This document shows, in pieces, positions 23,461-36,213 of a DNA stretch of 64,000 nt. Each line of letters starts with the position of its first letter. Positions within the stretch are counted from its first letter, which is position 1. Both the position numbers and the translations under genes were made by a program. Source of the DNA: Merluccius polli (lineage: Eukaryota > Chordata > Actinopteri > Gadiformes > Merlucciidae); contig JAOPHQ010001795.1 in assembly GCA_030340625.1 (NCBI GenBank), positions 1 to 64,000 of the forward strand, in the 5' to 3' direction. The notes beneath the pieces were generated by a model that did not search any database, was not told the origin of the DNA, and worked only from the letters and a program-made list of their open reading frames with translations.

Positions 23461-23644
23461 TTTCACACTACACTTGGTGATAGGTGAAACCCCTTGGGTT
23501 CCCCAGGTTCTCTTGACCTATTTAATGGTCATTGGGTTTTACTTTCTATACGTGTGTTCACTCTTGCTGTGTTTTCAAAGTACGTATAGTGAGTGGAAAC
23601 ATTAAGTGAGCATCAGTGGGGGGTGCAGATGGAAATGTTTATAA

Positions 23645-23655
23645 TGAAATGTGAC

Positions 23656-23694
<39 letters not shown>

Positions 23695-24370
23695 CCTAAC
23701 TAACGATTAGAAAGGTTCCTCTCTGTATTGTAAGACACCTACTGCTTCATTGTATCCTAATGTTGGACACCTACTGCTTCACTGTCTCCTAATGTTCATA
23801 CTCAGTCTCCGCTGGACACCTACTGCTTCACTGTCTCCTAATGTTGGACACCTACTGCTTCACTGTCTCCTAATGTTGGACACCTACTGCTTTACTGTCT
23901 CCTAATGTTGGACACCTACTGCTTCACTGTCTCCTAATGTTGGACACCTACTGCTTCACTGTCTCCTAATGTTCATATTAGTGGTGGGCATAGATTAATT
24001 TGTTTAATCTAGATTAATCTAACTGTAGTCTTGGAATTAATCTAGATTAAAATGGCTCATTTGAATTCTGTCGAAGGCATTCATAATGTGTGTGCTACGA
24101 CTGCTTCACTGTCTCCTAATGTTGGACACCTACTGCTTCACTGTATCCTAATGTTGGACACCTACTGCTTCACTGTATCCTAATGTTGGACACCTACTGC
24201 TTCACTGTATCCTAATGTTGCACACCTACTGCTTCACTGTCTCCTAATGTTGGACACCTACTGCTTCACTGTCTCCTAATGTTGGACACCTACTGCTTCA
24301 CTGTATCCTAATGTTGGACACCTACTGCTTCACTGTATCCTAATGTTGGACACCTACTGCTTCACTGCTT
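23645..24370. repeat. (GAT)n and 32-bp minisatellite with inserted hAT fragment, unit 2
   Basis: Same 32-bp unit as 8943-9290. The array is interrupted at about 23980-24105 by a fragment that starts TAGTGGTGGGCATAGATTAA and matches the left part of the hAT element at 38963-39409. Confidence 0.85.
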
Positions 24371-24572
24371 ACTTTCCATTTCCATGCTGTACAGGTGGAG
24401 CTGACGCCAGGCAGGAGGATGTGTGAGACGATGAGTTTAGTGTAGAGATGAAGGCGGGGGGTTTTCATCCAGGGAACTAATCATCTGTTTCCATGCTTAA
24501 CCAAACCCCATGGCTTTCATTAGGGCCCAGTGTGTGTGTGTATGTAGATAGACAGATAATAGATAATAGATA

Positions 24573-25835
24573 GATAGATAATAGATAGATATAGTCATAT
24601 TTAACGTGTCGTATGTAGATAGTCATATTTAACTGCCTTGTCGTATGTAGATAGTCATATTAAACTTGTCGTATGTAGAAAGTCATATTTAACTGCCTTG
24701 TCGTATGTAGATAGTCATATTAAACTTGTCGTATGTAGATAGTCATATTAAACTTGTCGTATGTAGATAGTCATATTTAACGTGTCGTATGTAGATAGTC
24801 ATATTTAACGTGTCGTATGTAGATAGTCATATTTAACGTGTCGTATGTAGATAGTCATATTTAACTTGTCGTATGTAGATAGTCATATTTAACGTGTCGT
24901 ATGTAGATAGTCATATTTAACGTGTCGTATGTAGATAGTCATATTTAACGTGTCGTATGTAGATAGTCATATTTAACGTGTCGTATGTAGATAGTCATAT
25001 TTAACTTGTCGTATGTAGATAGTCATATTTAACGTGTCGTATGTAGATAGTCATATTTAACCTGTCGTATGTAGATAGTCATATTTAACTTGTCGTATGT
25101 AGATAGTCATATTTAACTTGTCGTATGTAGATAGTCATATTTAACCTGTCGTATGTAGATAGTCATATTTAACGTGTCGTATGTAGATAGTCATATTTAA
25201 CTTGTCGTATGTAGATAGTCATATTTAACGTGTCGTATGTAGATAGTCATATTTAACTTGTCGTATGTAGATAGTCATATTTAACGTGTCGTATGTAGAT
25301 AGTCATATTTAACTTGTCGTATGTAGATAGTCATATTTAACGTGTCGTATGTAGATAGTCATATTTAACGTGTCGTATGTAGATAGTCATATTTAACGTG
25401 TCGTATGTAGATAGTCATATTTAACCTGTCGTATGTAGATAGTCATATTTAACGTGTCGTATGTAGATAGTCATATTTAACGTGTCGTATGTAGATTTAA
25501 CTTGTCATATGTAGATAGTAATATTTAACGTGTCGTATGTAGATACGGTAGTCATATTTAACGTGTCGTATGTAGATAGTCATATTTAACGTGTCGTATG
25601 TAGATAGTCATATTTAACTTGTCGTATGTAGATAGTCATATTTAACTTGTCATATGTAGATAGTCATATTTAACGTGTCGTATGTAGATAGTCATATTTA
25701 ACGTGTCGTATGTAGATAGTCATATTTAACGTGTCGTATGTAGAGTCATATTTAACGTGTCGTATGTAGATAGTCATATTTAACGTGTCGTATGTAGAGT
25801 CATATTTAACGTGTCGTATGTAGATAGTTATATTT
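24573..25835. repeat. 28-bp minisatellite, about 1.25 kb
   Basis: Roughly 45 copies of a 28-bp unit (GTGTCGTATGTAGATAGTCA then TATTTAAC), preceded by (GATA)n. Variants differ at the GT, TT or CT before GTCGTATG. Confidence 0.95.
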
Positions 25836-26683
25836 ATTTGACCCTTTCAAGAATTCTTTAAATGCTATAGAAACCAATGAGGGTAGTAGTGCAGAAAACT
25901 AAAACAAACACATATCTAAAAGCGACCAAAGCCCCCCTGCCTCCTGCCTGCTGGAATGAACTGCGTGTGGCCTTGTGAAACGTTACGCCGTGTTGTGAGC
26001 GCAGCGGCGTGTCGTCACAGTGTGGTTCAACCCAGTAGAAAAACCCCTGGCATCCGGCCGCCCGCCGGCGTGCCAGGGTGTTGTCACCATTCATAGAAAC
26101 ATGGTTTGACTTGCGTACTCCCCTTCTGAGCTGGCCTGATCACAGCTCACCCACAGGGTGCAGGAGGCGCAGGAGGTGCAGGAGGATCCCCCCCTCACCA
26201 CACTCACTGTTCACTATTCCTCCTCAGCTTTCCATCACGGTGGTCGCTGCCAGCGTGGATGGAAACAACCCAGGTCTCAGGCCTAATGGATACTGATGCG
26301 CAGAAAGAAATGACTGATGGAAGATTATTGTGTGTGGGTGTGTGAGTGTGTGTTTGTGCGTGTTTGTTTATGTTTACATTTACATTTATATTTTAGGGCA
26401 TTTAGCAGACGCTTTTGTCCAAAGTGACTTACATTAAGTACATTAGTGAGGAGAAAGTGCAACAGTAAATCACTATGAGCAGTAAGGATGTCACCAGGAC
26501 CAGCTTCAAGCTAACCCAGTGCTAGCATACAACAGAGATAGCAGGGTGAGATGCTAAGTGCTAAGTGCATGATGCTAATGTAAGCGCAGCAGGACATACA
26601 AACATACAAGAAGTGTTTAAGGGGATTATATTTTAGGGGGGGGGGTAAAGGAAGGAGGCTAAGCAGAGTCCAGGTGAACTCTG

Positions 26684-26720
<37 letters not shown>

Positions 26721-27100
26721 CTGCATAATGATGCAATAGTTCATATGTTTTTTATTTTATTATTTTTTATTCTTTTTTGTGTTTTTAATAATCCTAAAGT
26801 ATGTATGTTGTGTATGAGTGGATGAGGATTGAACAGAAGTGCTGTCAGTCGTAGACGTGAAGTGGTTGTACTGCGCCTGTATTCACCAAAATACCCACAA
26901 GTACGTAAATCAGGAACCCGAACCTTAGCTTTCACTTGTGTGTAACTTTCTCCAGCCTCACGAAAGTGGAAAAAGAAAAGCTGATAATATCTGGTTTCGT
27001 CAAATTTAGAAATCGGTCATTTGAGATTGGGGAGGATGAGTAAACACAGCCCACTTCCTGCAGGGACATTTACTATCTGATGCCTGACTCACTGGCACAC
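25836..27100. other. Unique stretch with dispersed-repeat tail
   Basis: No confident gene. At about 26385-26440 is a conserved teleost repeat core (GGCATTTAGCAGACGCTTTT then GTCCAAAGTGACTTAC), also seen in part at 34145-34170. (GT)n lies at about 26688-26718. An exon-like segment after CCTCAG at 26226 (LSITVVAASVDGNNP) has no supporting partner. Confidence 0.4.
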
Positions 27101-28680
27101 GCATGTTGTAGTACTCATGTAGTAGTACTCATGTTGTAGTACTCACCTCATGTTGTAGTACTCATGTAGTAGTACTCATGTTGTAGTACTCATGTAGTAG
27201 TACTCACCTCATGTTGTAGTACTCATGTTGTAGTACTCACCTCATGTTGTAGTACTCATGTAGTAGTACTCATGTAGTAGTACTCATGTTGTAGTACTCA
27301 TGTTGTAGTACTCATGTTGTAGTACTCATGTTGTAGTACTCATGTAGTAGTACTCATGTTGTAGTACTCATGTAGTAGTACTCATGTTGTAGTACTCATG
27401 TAGTAGTACTCATGTTGTAGTACTCATGTTGTAGTACTCACCTCATGTTGTAGTACTCATGTAGTAGTACTCATGTTGTAGTACTCATGTAGTAGTACTC
27501 ATGTTGTAGTACTCATGTAGTAGTACTCATGTTGTAGTACTCATGTTGTAGTACTCATGTTGTAGTACTCATGTTGTAGTACTCACCTCATGTTGTAGTA
27601 CTCATGTAGTAGTACTCACCTCATGTTGTAGTACTCATGTAGTAGTACTCATGTTGTAGTACTCATGTAGTAGTACTCATGTTGTAGTACTCATGTAGTA
27701 GTACTCATGTTGTAGTACTCATGTTGTAGTACTCACCTCATGTTGTAGTACTCATGTAGTAGTACTCATGTTGTAGTACTCATGTTGTAGTACTCATGTT
27801 GTAGTACGCATGTTGTAGTACTCATGTTGTAGTACTCACCTCATGTTGTAGTACTCATGTAGTAGTACTCATGTTGTAGTACTCATGTTGTAGTACTCAT
27901 GTTGTAGTACTCATGTTGTAGTACTCATGTTGTAGTACTCATGTAGTAGTACTCATGTTGTAGTACTCACCTCATGTTGTAGTACTCATGTAGTAGTACT
28001 CATGTTGTAGTACTCATGTTGTAGTATTCATGTTGTAGTACTCATGTTGTAGTACTCATGTTGTAGTACTCATGTTGTAGTACTCATGTTGTAGTACTCA
28101 CCTCATGTTGTAGTACTCATGTTGTAGTACTCATGTTGTAGTACTCATGTTGTAGTACTCATGTAGTAGTACTCATGTAGTAGTACTCATGTTGTAGTAC
28201 TCATGTTGTAGTACTCATGTAGTAGTACTCATGTTGTAGTACTCACCTCATGTAGTACTCATGTTGTAGTACTCATGTTGTAGTACTCACCTCATGTAGT
28301 ACTCATGTTGTAGTACTCACCTCATGTTGTAGTACTCACCTCATGTTGTAGTACTCATGTTGTAGTACTCACCTCATGTTGTAGTACTCACCTCATGTTG
28401 TAGTACTCATGTTGTAGTACTCACCTCATGTTGTAGTACTCATGTTGTAGTACTCATGTTGTAGTACTCACCTCATGTTGTAGTACTCATGTTGTAGTAC
28501 TCACCTCATGTTGTAGTACTCATGTTGTAGTACTCATGTTGTAGTACTCACCTCATGTTGTAGTAGGTCTACTCACCTCATGTTGTAGTACTCACCTCAT
28601 GTTGTAGTACTCATGTTGTAGTACTCACCTCATGTTGTAGTACTCACCTCATGTAGTAGTACTCACCTCATGTAGTACCC
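27101..28680. repeat. GTTGTAGTACTCAT minisatellite, about 1.58 kb
   Basis: Repeats of CATGTTGTAGTACT and CATGTAGTAGTACT, with longer variants that include CACCT. GTACTC and AGTAGTACT are partly self-complementary. No ORF of note. Confidence 0.95.
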
Positions 28681-28965
28681 ACCTCATAGCGTGTACAGTT
28701 AGCTCTACAACCCCTAGTGTGTACAGTTAGCCTATAGCCCCTAGCGTGTACAGTTAGCCCTGTAGCCCCTAGTGTGTAAAGTTAGCCTATAGCCCCTAGC
28801 ATGTACAGTTAGCCCTGTAACCCCTAGTGTGTAAAGTTAGCCTATAGCCCCTAGCATGTACAGTTAGCCCTGTAACCCCTAGTGTGTAAAGTTAGCCTAT
28901 AGCCCCTAGCATGTACAGTTAGCCGATAGCCCCTAGCATGTACAGTTAGCCCTGTAGCCTCAGTA
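28681..28965. repeat. GTACAGTTAGCC minisatellite, first array
   Basis: A roughly 27-28-bp unit (AGCCCCTAGCATGTACAGTT) repeats about ten times. The same family forms arrays at 30730-31065 and 31976-32208. Confidence 0.9.
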
Positions 28966-31900
28966 CTTGCTTTTGCACGTTGTCTGTTGCAGGTTGTTTG
29001 TTTTTCTGTGTTATTGTGTAGTTTATAAGATATTTATGTCTGTTTGTTGTGTTTCTGCCCTTTCGACTTTTAATTCTGTAGTGTATACTACACTGTTCTG
29101 CTGCTGTGAGGCCTAAAAAAAAAAAAGTTTGGTTCCTGTTGGTTGTCAGTTGAGGTCATGGGTAGGTAGGGAATTTATTTTATTTTATTATTTTATTTTT
29201 CCAGTGGCAGGGATTGTCAGCAGGGGGGGGGGGGGGGGGGGGGAGATGTCGTGTCATCGTGTGCGCCTATCGCATGATTTAGACGTGACGGTTTGGGTTG
29301 AGTATGTGGGGATGTGGGTACTCGTTCCCAGCGTAGCGTAACTGACGCCTGTGGTTAACACACCCACCACCCTCTCCTCACTCCAGTGTGTGAATGGAGC
29401 CAGGGGTGCGTTCGGATTACGCAGTTTATTCAATCAATTCATAGTAACGCACCGCATTTAACGTTCAGTAACGATAACGGCGTTGTAAGGACAGAAACAG
29501 TAATTAGTTAGATTACCCCGTTACTGAAAAAATAACGGCGTTGCTTTTTGTAAACAAAACAAAGCAACAAGAAAAAAAGTTTTCGCTTCTGTGGCTATAG
29601 TGGGAGCAATTCCGAATTCCGTTTGTCGCGCTGTTGCATGGCAACAATGGAGACAACGCATACGGCCGTCTTTCTCCTGCAACCATAACAAGCGCTACTG
29701 ATATCCAGTCGTCTGCATGCAGATCCCACGTGAAGCCGTTGGTTTGGATTTAAAAACGAGAGAATGTGCTCATCCTTGTACAGGATGAAGAGGTGCTGTA
29801 CAAAAACGTAATTATAGTTTGCGTCAAAAAATGTATTTGTTGTTTTGTTTTTTGTTTTTTTTGTTTTTTTCTTCCCCAAGCTCATAAAATAATTTGGGTC
29901 GCACATGAATTGACAGGGTCGGTCGGAAACCGGAACCAAACAAAAAAATTTTTTAGGCCTGATAAATAAATTTCCCTGTTGTGGGATGAATAAAGTACAT
30001 CTAATCTATCTAATCTAACCCCTAGTATGTGAAGTTAGCCAATAGTCCCACCTCATGTTGTAGTTCCCACACTCTTTCTTCACCCACGGTTTTGGGGGCC
30101 ATATTTGGAGAGCAGTGACATTCAAGTAAGGAATTTACCACAAGAGTTGTGGCGTTATTGGAAAATAATATGCCATTATTTTCCGATAACGGGACACCCC
30201 AGGTTTATTCCACTTAAACCACAGTTACCATGAGTGGTTAGAGATATTATCTATTACCTTATCGGTGTTTTATTGACCAAATCCACTGAAATCAAAAATA
30301 TTCTTCTGCTGTGCTTTGCGCATATTGTTTTTGTGTTGTCAAGGAAACAACTGGTCGACAGTCCTGTTTGACTGTTGTTGTTAATGTTGGACTTGTAGCG
30401 CGTTGGAACTGGTAAAAGGCAGAGGTGTCGCGTTATTAATAAATGCGTTGTGTTGTCTTTTAAAATGAACAGCACTGGTTAGCCAGCCTGGACTACATGT
30501 GGTTGCTGCTGTTGAGCAGATCTGCTTGTGTGTTCACATACATGACCTGTGTGAATGGCCTGCTTAGCATGTTTATGTCCAAATAGCTCCATGTGCTTCC
30601 TTTTGCACACAAACAAACAAACATGCCTTCACATGTCTGTGGAAAGTCTCAAGGGGAAATCTGCTGTCTTGAGTTGAAGTGGTGCATCCTTTCACATGGG
30701 GTTCACTGGAACCACAAACACTGTTCAATACAGTTAGCCTACAGCCCCTAGCATGCACAGTTAGCCTACAGCCCCTAGCATGCACAGTTAGCCTACAGCC
30801 CCTAGCATGCACAGTTAGCCTACAGCCCCTAGCATGCACAGTTAGCCTACAGCCCCTAGCATGCACAGTTAGCCTATAGCCCCTAGCATGCACAATTAGC
30901 CTATAGCCCCTAGCATGCACAGTTAGCCTATAGCCCCTAGAGTGTACAGTTAGCCTATAGCCCCTAGCGTGTACAGTTAGCCTATAGCCCCTAGCGTGTA
31001 CAGTTAGCCTACAGCCCATAGTGTGTACAGTTAGCCTAAAGCACCTAGCATGTACAGTTAGCCCTGTAGCCTCAGTACTTGCTTTGGCACATTGTCTGTT
31101 GCAGGTTGTTTGTTTTTCTGTGTTATTGTGTAGTTTATAAGATATTTATGTCTGTTCGTTGTGTTTCTGCCCTTTCGACTTTTTAATTCTGTAGTGTATA
31201 CTACACTGTTCTGCTGCTGTGATAAGTACATTTCCCCGTTGTGGGATGAATAAAGTACATCTAATCTATCTAATCTAACCCCTAGGGTGTAAAGTTAGCC
31301 TATAGTCCCACCTCATGTTGTAGTTCCCACACTCTTTCTTCACCCACAGTTTTGGGGGCCATATTTGGAGAGCAGTGACATTCAAGTAAGGAATTTACCA
31401 CAAGAGTTGTGGCGTTATTGGAAAATAATATGCCATTATTTTCCGATAACGGGACACCCCAGGTTTATTCCACTTAAACCACAGTTACCATGAGTGGTTA
31501 GAGATATTATCTATTATCTTATCGGTGTTTTATTGACCAAATCCGCTGAAATCAAAAACATTCTTCTGCTGTGCTTTGCGCATATTGTTTTTGCGTTGTC
31601 ATGGAAACAACTGTTTGACTGTTGTTGTTAATTTTGGACTTGTAGCGCGTTGGAACTGGTAAAAGGCAGAGGTGTCGCGTTATTAATAAATGCGTTGTGT
31701 TGTCTTTTAAAATGAACAGCACTGGTTAGCCAGCCTGGACTACATGTGGTTGCTGCTGTTGAGCAGATCTGCTTGTGTGTTCACATACATGACCTGTGTG
31801 AATGGCCTGCTTAGCATGTTTATGTCCAAATAGCTCCATGTGCTTCCTTTTGCACACAAACAAACAAACATGCCTTCACATGTCTGTGGAAAGTCTCAAG

Positions 31901-32208
31901 GGGAAATCTGCTGTCTTGAGTTGAAGTGGTGCATCCTTTCACATGGGGTTCACTGGAACCACAAACACTGTTCAATACAGTTAGCCTACAGCCCCTAGCA
32001 TGCACAGTTAGCCTATAGCCCCTAGCATGCACAGTTAGCCTACAGCCCCTAGCATGCACAGTTAGCCTACAGCCCCTAGCATGCACAGTTAGCCTACAGC
32101 CCCTAGCATGCACAGTTAGCCTACAGCCCCTAGCATGCACAGTTAGCCTACAGCCCCTAGCATGCACAGTTAGCCTACAGCCCCTAGCGTGTACAGTTAG
32201 CCTTTAGC
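28958..32208. repeat. 1.2-kb tandem duplication, two units
   Basis: Unit 1 is 28958-31065 (with a transposon at 29110-29959 inside) and unit 2 is 31066-32208. Each consists of single-copy sequence, with a LINE-tail-like GGGATGAATAAAGTACATCT block, followed by the GCACAGTTAGCCTACAGCCC minisatellite. Identity is high. Long ORFs in the minisatellite arise from its codon-sized period and are not genes. Confidence 0.85.
29110..29959. mobile_element. TIR element with 3-bp TSD and known empty site
   Basis: Starts GGCCTAAAAAA...GTTTGGTTCC and ends in the inverse (GGAACCAAAC...TTTTTTAGGCC). TGA is present on both sides (29107-29109 and 29960-29962). The second tandem unit keeps the uninserted site (GCTGCTGTGATAAG near 31212-31225). 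A G run of about 20 lies near 29224. No transposase. A 3-bp duplication suggests the PIF/Harbinger or CACTA type; the type is undecided. Confidence 0.8.
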
Positions 32209-32714
32209 TGATCATGTTGTTGATTGGTTATCGTGTCACTGTCGTCCTTTGTAATGCAAAGCTCCTCTCCGCTTGCTGCATGTTTAGTGTGTACTTCTGT
32301 ATTGTGTGTGTGGTAATGTCTACCTCAACTACCTCTACATTTTAGTCTTATTAGTGTATAAAGATCCATTTTCTGAATCCTTTGTAGTTTCACTCATTTC
32401 AAAAAGACCTTTTTAAATGATTGCTGTCTCCTTGTCCGGTACTTTCTGGGGCGACACCTGAATTTCCCTTCTAGGATAATGACCTACATGTCATCTTCTG
32501 GTGAACCTGTTGTCTCCAGAAACCCCCTCGTCAGTCCAAGGTCCTGGTGAGGCGGTGGTGGGGTGCGCGGCGGGGGGGGGGGGGGGGGTGAGGCGCGTGG
32601 CGGGGGGCTACCAGGTGTGGATCACAAGACTGTAACGTTACATCTGCACACAGCACCTGCTGCATGGCCACCTGCTGCATGGCCACCTGCCTGTGTGTCC
32701 TCCCGCTCAGTGTG

Positions 32715-32748
<34 letters not shown>

Positions 32749-33000
32749 ATGTTGGTCATCAACCAACATAAAGCTTCAAGCTAAAGGAAATGTAATGTGC
32801 ACATTTCTCTTAAACATCTCCGTCTGCAATTCTATGATTCCTAGCCCTTGAAATACTCTTTGCATTTATTAAACGTGTGTGTGTGTGTGTTGTGATCATT
32901 TTCTCTGTTGTCTATTGAGATGGAGTCCATCCATCTTTCCTCGAACCCTGGAAACTTACGGACCGGGAAACAAAGTGATCCGGGACGGTGAGTACCTAAC
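32209..33000. other. Spacer with possible orphan exons
   Basis: Contains an 18-base G run near 32571, (GT)n near 32718-32745 and (GT)n near 32874. An exon-like segment at about 32930-32989 sits between TATTGAG and a GTGAGTA donor. No family was recognised. Confidence 0.3.
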
Positions 33001-33245
33001 CCTAACCAGGTAGTTGTGTTACCTAAACCTAACCAGGTAGTTGTTACCTAAACCTAACCAGGTAGTTGTGTTTCCTAACCCTAACCAGGTAGTTGTGTTG
33101 CCTAACCCTAACCAGGTAGTTGTGTTTCCTAACCCTAACCAGGTAGTTGTGTTGCCTAACCCTAACCGGGTAGTTGTGTTGTCTAACCCCAACCAGGTAG
33201 TTGTTACCTAAACCTAACCAGGTAGTTGTGTTGTCTAAACCTGTG
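33000..33245. repeat. 27-bp minisatellite with telomere-like CCTAACCCTAACC
   Basis: About nine copies of CCTAACCCTAACCAGGTAGT then TGTGTTG. Each copy includes two CCTAAC repeats; it is not a true telomeric array. Confidence 0.9.
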
Positions 33246-33699
33246 TACTTTTCCGGTAACACTACTGCACTTCAACACAGTTGAGTTCGGTATCAGAACA
33301 GCTGAGATGGTTTAGTTTGGATGGCGGAGGTGTGGCGGCAGAACGGGGAAAGCTCGCGAGATTCAGGCTGGCGTCGCGAGGCTTGCTAATTGTCACGCAG
33401 TAATCCTACAGCCATCCGCTTCCACCAGGGGGCGCCACAGAGCCACACATCACAACACTAGGCTGCTCAGAATACATCATTACTTCAAGAACAAATGTTG
33501 AGGTTTTCAAGGTTATAACCTCATACTCACTATTTTCAGTTATAGAGGACCTAGTGAGACTTGCACATTACAAATGGACATGTTTAACTGAATGAAAATA
33601 ATTGGTAAATAGATGAGCAATCAGGACATATTTGCAATCTTAATTGTAAAACAAATAATGTGTATTATTTAATAATGTATTGAAGCAACTGCCGAAAGT

Positions 33700-34092
33700 A
33701 GACCAGATTTAGTGAGGCTGAATTCTCAAAGCAAGACAAAAGCTTTTTTCTTAATAATTTATTAAATAATTGATTTGTGCTTGGCAAGTACACGAGTGTA
33801 AATAAATTAAATACATTAATTAATCAAATAAATTAGCATAAACGGTAGATCATACAGTTCTTTAAGAACTAATAAACATGAAACATTCTGTATCAATACA
33901 TTAAATAATAAATAACCATTCATATGACAAAGGGCTCATAAGCCTCGACACTGACCCTTCTCTCACATTAGTGAGAATACATTCATGGGTGCCAGTATTA
34001 AATACAAATGTAAATCAATATAAATGTGAATATATAAATATGAAACGCAGATGAGTACAGTAGTGTCTTCAGCGCCGTCCTGAAGATGCAGC
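33700..34092 (-). promoter_or_regulatory. il21: il21 3' UTR, AU-rich
   Basis: On the minus strand after the il21 stop, the sequence is rich in ATTTA pentamers and ATTTATA motifs (about 33990-34060) and in TTATTTAATAAT. This fits a cytokine mRNA AU-rich decay element. The 3' end is not determined. Confidence 0.45.
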
Positions 34093-35751
34093 TCAGAGTC
34101 TGCTCATCCCCTGCAGAGGACACACAGGTTAGCATCATATTACATTTAGTCATTTAGCAGACGCTGACATGATGACAGTGAGACAGGTCATTAAGGAGCA
34201 GGTAGGGGTTAGACAGTACAGAGAGAGGTCATTAAGGAGCAGGTAGGGGTTAGACGGTACAGAGACAGGTCATTAAGGAGCAGGTAGGGGTTAGACGGTA
34301 CAGAGACAGGTCATTAAGGAGCAGGTAGGGGTTAGACGGTACAGAGACAGGTCAATAAGGAGCAGGTAGGGGTTAGAAAGTACAGAGACAGGTCATTAAG
34401 GAGCAGGTAGGGGTTAGACAGTACAGAGACAGGTCATTAAGGAGCAGGTAGGGGTTAGACATACAGAGACAGGTCATTAAGGAGCAGGTAGGGGTTAGAC
34501 AGTACAGAGACAGGTCATTAAGGAGCAGGTAGGGGTTAGACGGTACAGAGACAGGTCATTAAGGAGCAGGTAGGGGTTAGACAGTACAGATACAGGTCAT
34601 TAAGGAGCAGGTAGGGGTTAGACAGTACAGAGACAGGTCATTAAGGAGCAGGTAGGGGTTAGGGGGGCATCGTACAGGTAGACATTGGGGATCGAACCCA
34701 GACCCTTCTGGCTGGGAGTCGACACACCCTGCCCCTCATTAAACAAGTGTACTGAAGATATGTTGTTCCACCACTAGGGGGCGTCCTCTCACCATTTGCA
34801 GAAACATCTTCAGCTGCTGCACCAACTCCACCGCCGTCTTGGGGAAGGAGTCGCAGCTCCCGCAGCTGGGGAGCTGAGAGGAACACACACACACTGGATT
34901 ACTATGGGATGTACGCGTGTAACGTGTTCAGCACAGCACTGTACATGTGGAACATACATGTTCAATACCACAGGAGGAACACACACACACTGCATTACTA
35001 TGGGATGTACGCGTGTAACGTGTTCAGCACAGCACTGTACATGTGGAACATACATGTTCAATACCACACGACTAAATACACTGAATAAACAGATGATATT
35101 ATGGGACGACATGCAACGCGTGTTCAATACACCCTGTGTGTGCACACATGTTACATGTTGTGCATGTTTAATACAACATGCGTGTTCCTACTGAGAGTGG
35201 AGTTACTTACTGTGTTGTTGGTGCCGGCGCCTTCATACGTGTAGCTCACAGCGCTCTACAGGGGAAGCACAGATAGTAGAAGTAAGCATACATACACATA
35301 CTTATATATATATATATATACATATACATATACATACATGTGTCTATATTATGTGTGTGTGTGTGTGTGTGTGTGTCTCACCTTCAGGCTGCTCTTCTTC
35401 AGGTAGCTACACAGGTCCCTGTGTTGCCTGGTGCTGGGGACGGTGAGGTTCAGCAGGTTACCGTGGAAACAGCCCAGAGCAGACTTGTAACAGCCGGGCT
35501 GTGGAGAAACAAGTCGTGTTACTCCCGTGACGTACGTGAAGAACACGGCATCACACGGATCATGAGAACTATGAAACGCATGTGGAGAGGCGCTGTGTGG
35601 CGGTGTTGGTGTGTGTGGTGGGTAGCTGGTCTACAGCCCCACGTGGTCTGAGGCAGACTGGTGAGACTCTGGGGGGGGGGGGGGGGGGGCTGCACACCTG
35701 TGGTGCAGAGCAGCCAGGATGAACCAGCCATCACCACACACACACACGCAT

Positions 35752-35793
<42 letters not shown>

Positions 35794-36165
35794 CTTGTAC
35801 CACTTTGCAATCTCCAATAAATGGATTTATATACCAACAATTACAGAGTCCTGTCCTTCCTGTGTCCTGTCCTTCCTGTGTCCTGTCCTCCACTTCCTGT
35901 GTCCTGTCCTTCCTGTGTCCTGTCCTCCACTTCCTGTGTCCTGTCCTCCCTGTGTCCTGTCCTTCCTGTGTCCTTTGTTGTTGTTTTTAGTGAGGCATTT
36001 CCTTCTTTCCTAAGAGATATTTCTGGTGATTTCCTTCTCTTTACCACATGTTACTGAGAAACCCCCCTGAACACAACGCCGTACAGCTCAACCTGCTGCT
36101 ACATATACATACATATATATATATACATACATACATACATATATACAGTATATATATACTGTACA

Positions 36166-36213
<48 letters not shown>

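Noticed and set aside
24573..28680. CRISPR-like regular repeats
   Set aside because: Direct tandem repeats without unique spacers, in a eukaryotic locus.
30573..31019. Repetitive ORF (RLTVHARGY) on the minus strand, also at 31820-32167
   Set aside because: Translation of the 27-bp minisatellite shared with 28681-28965; no signal or homology.
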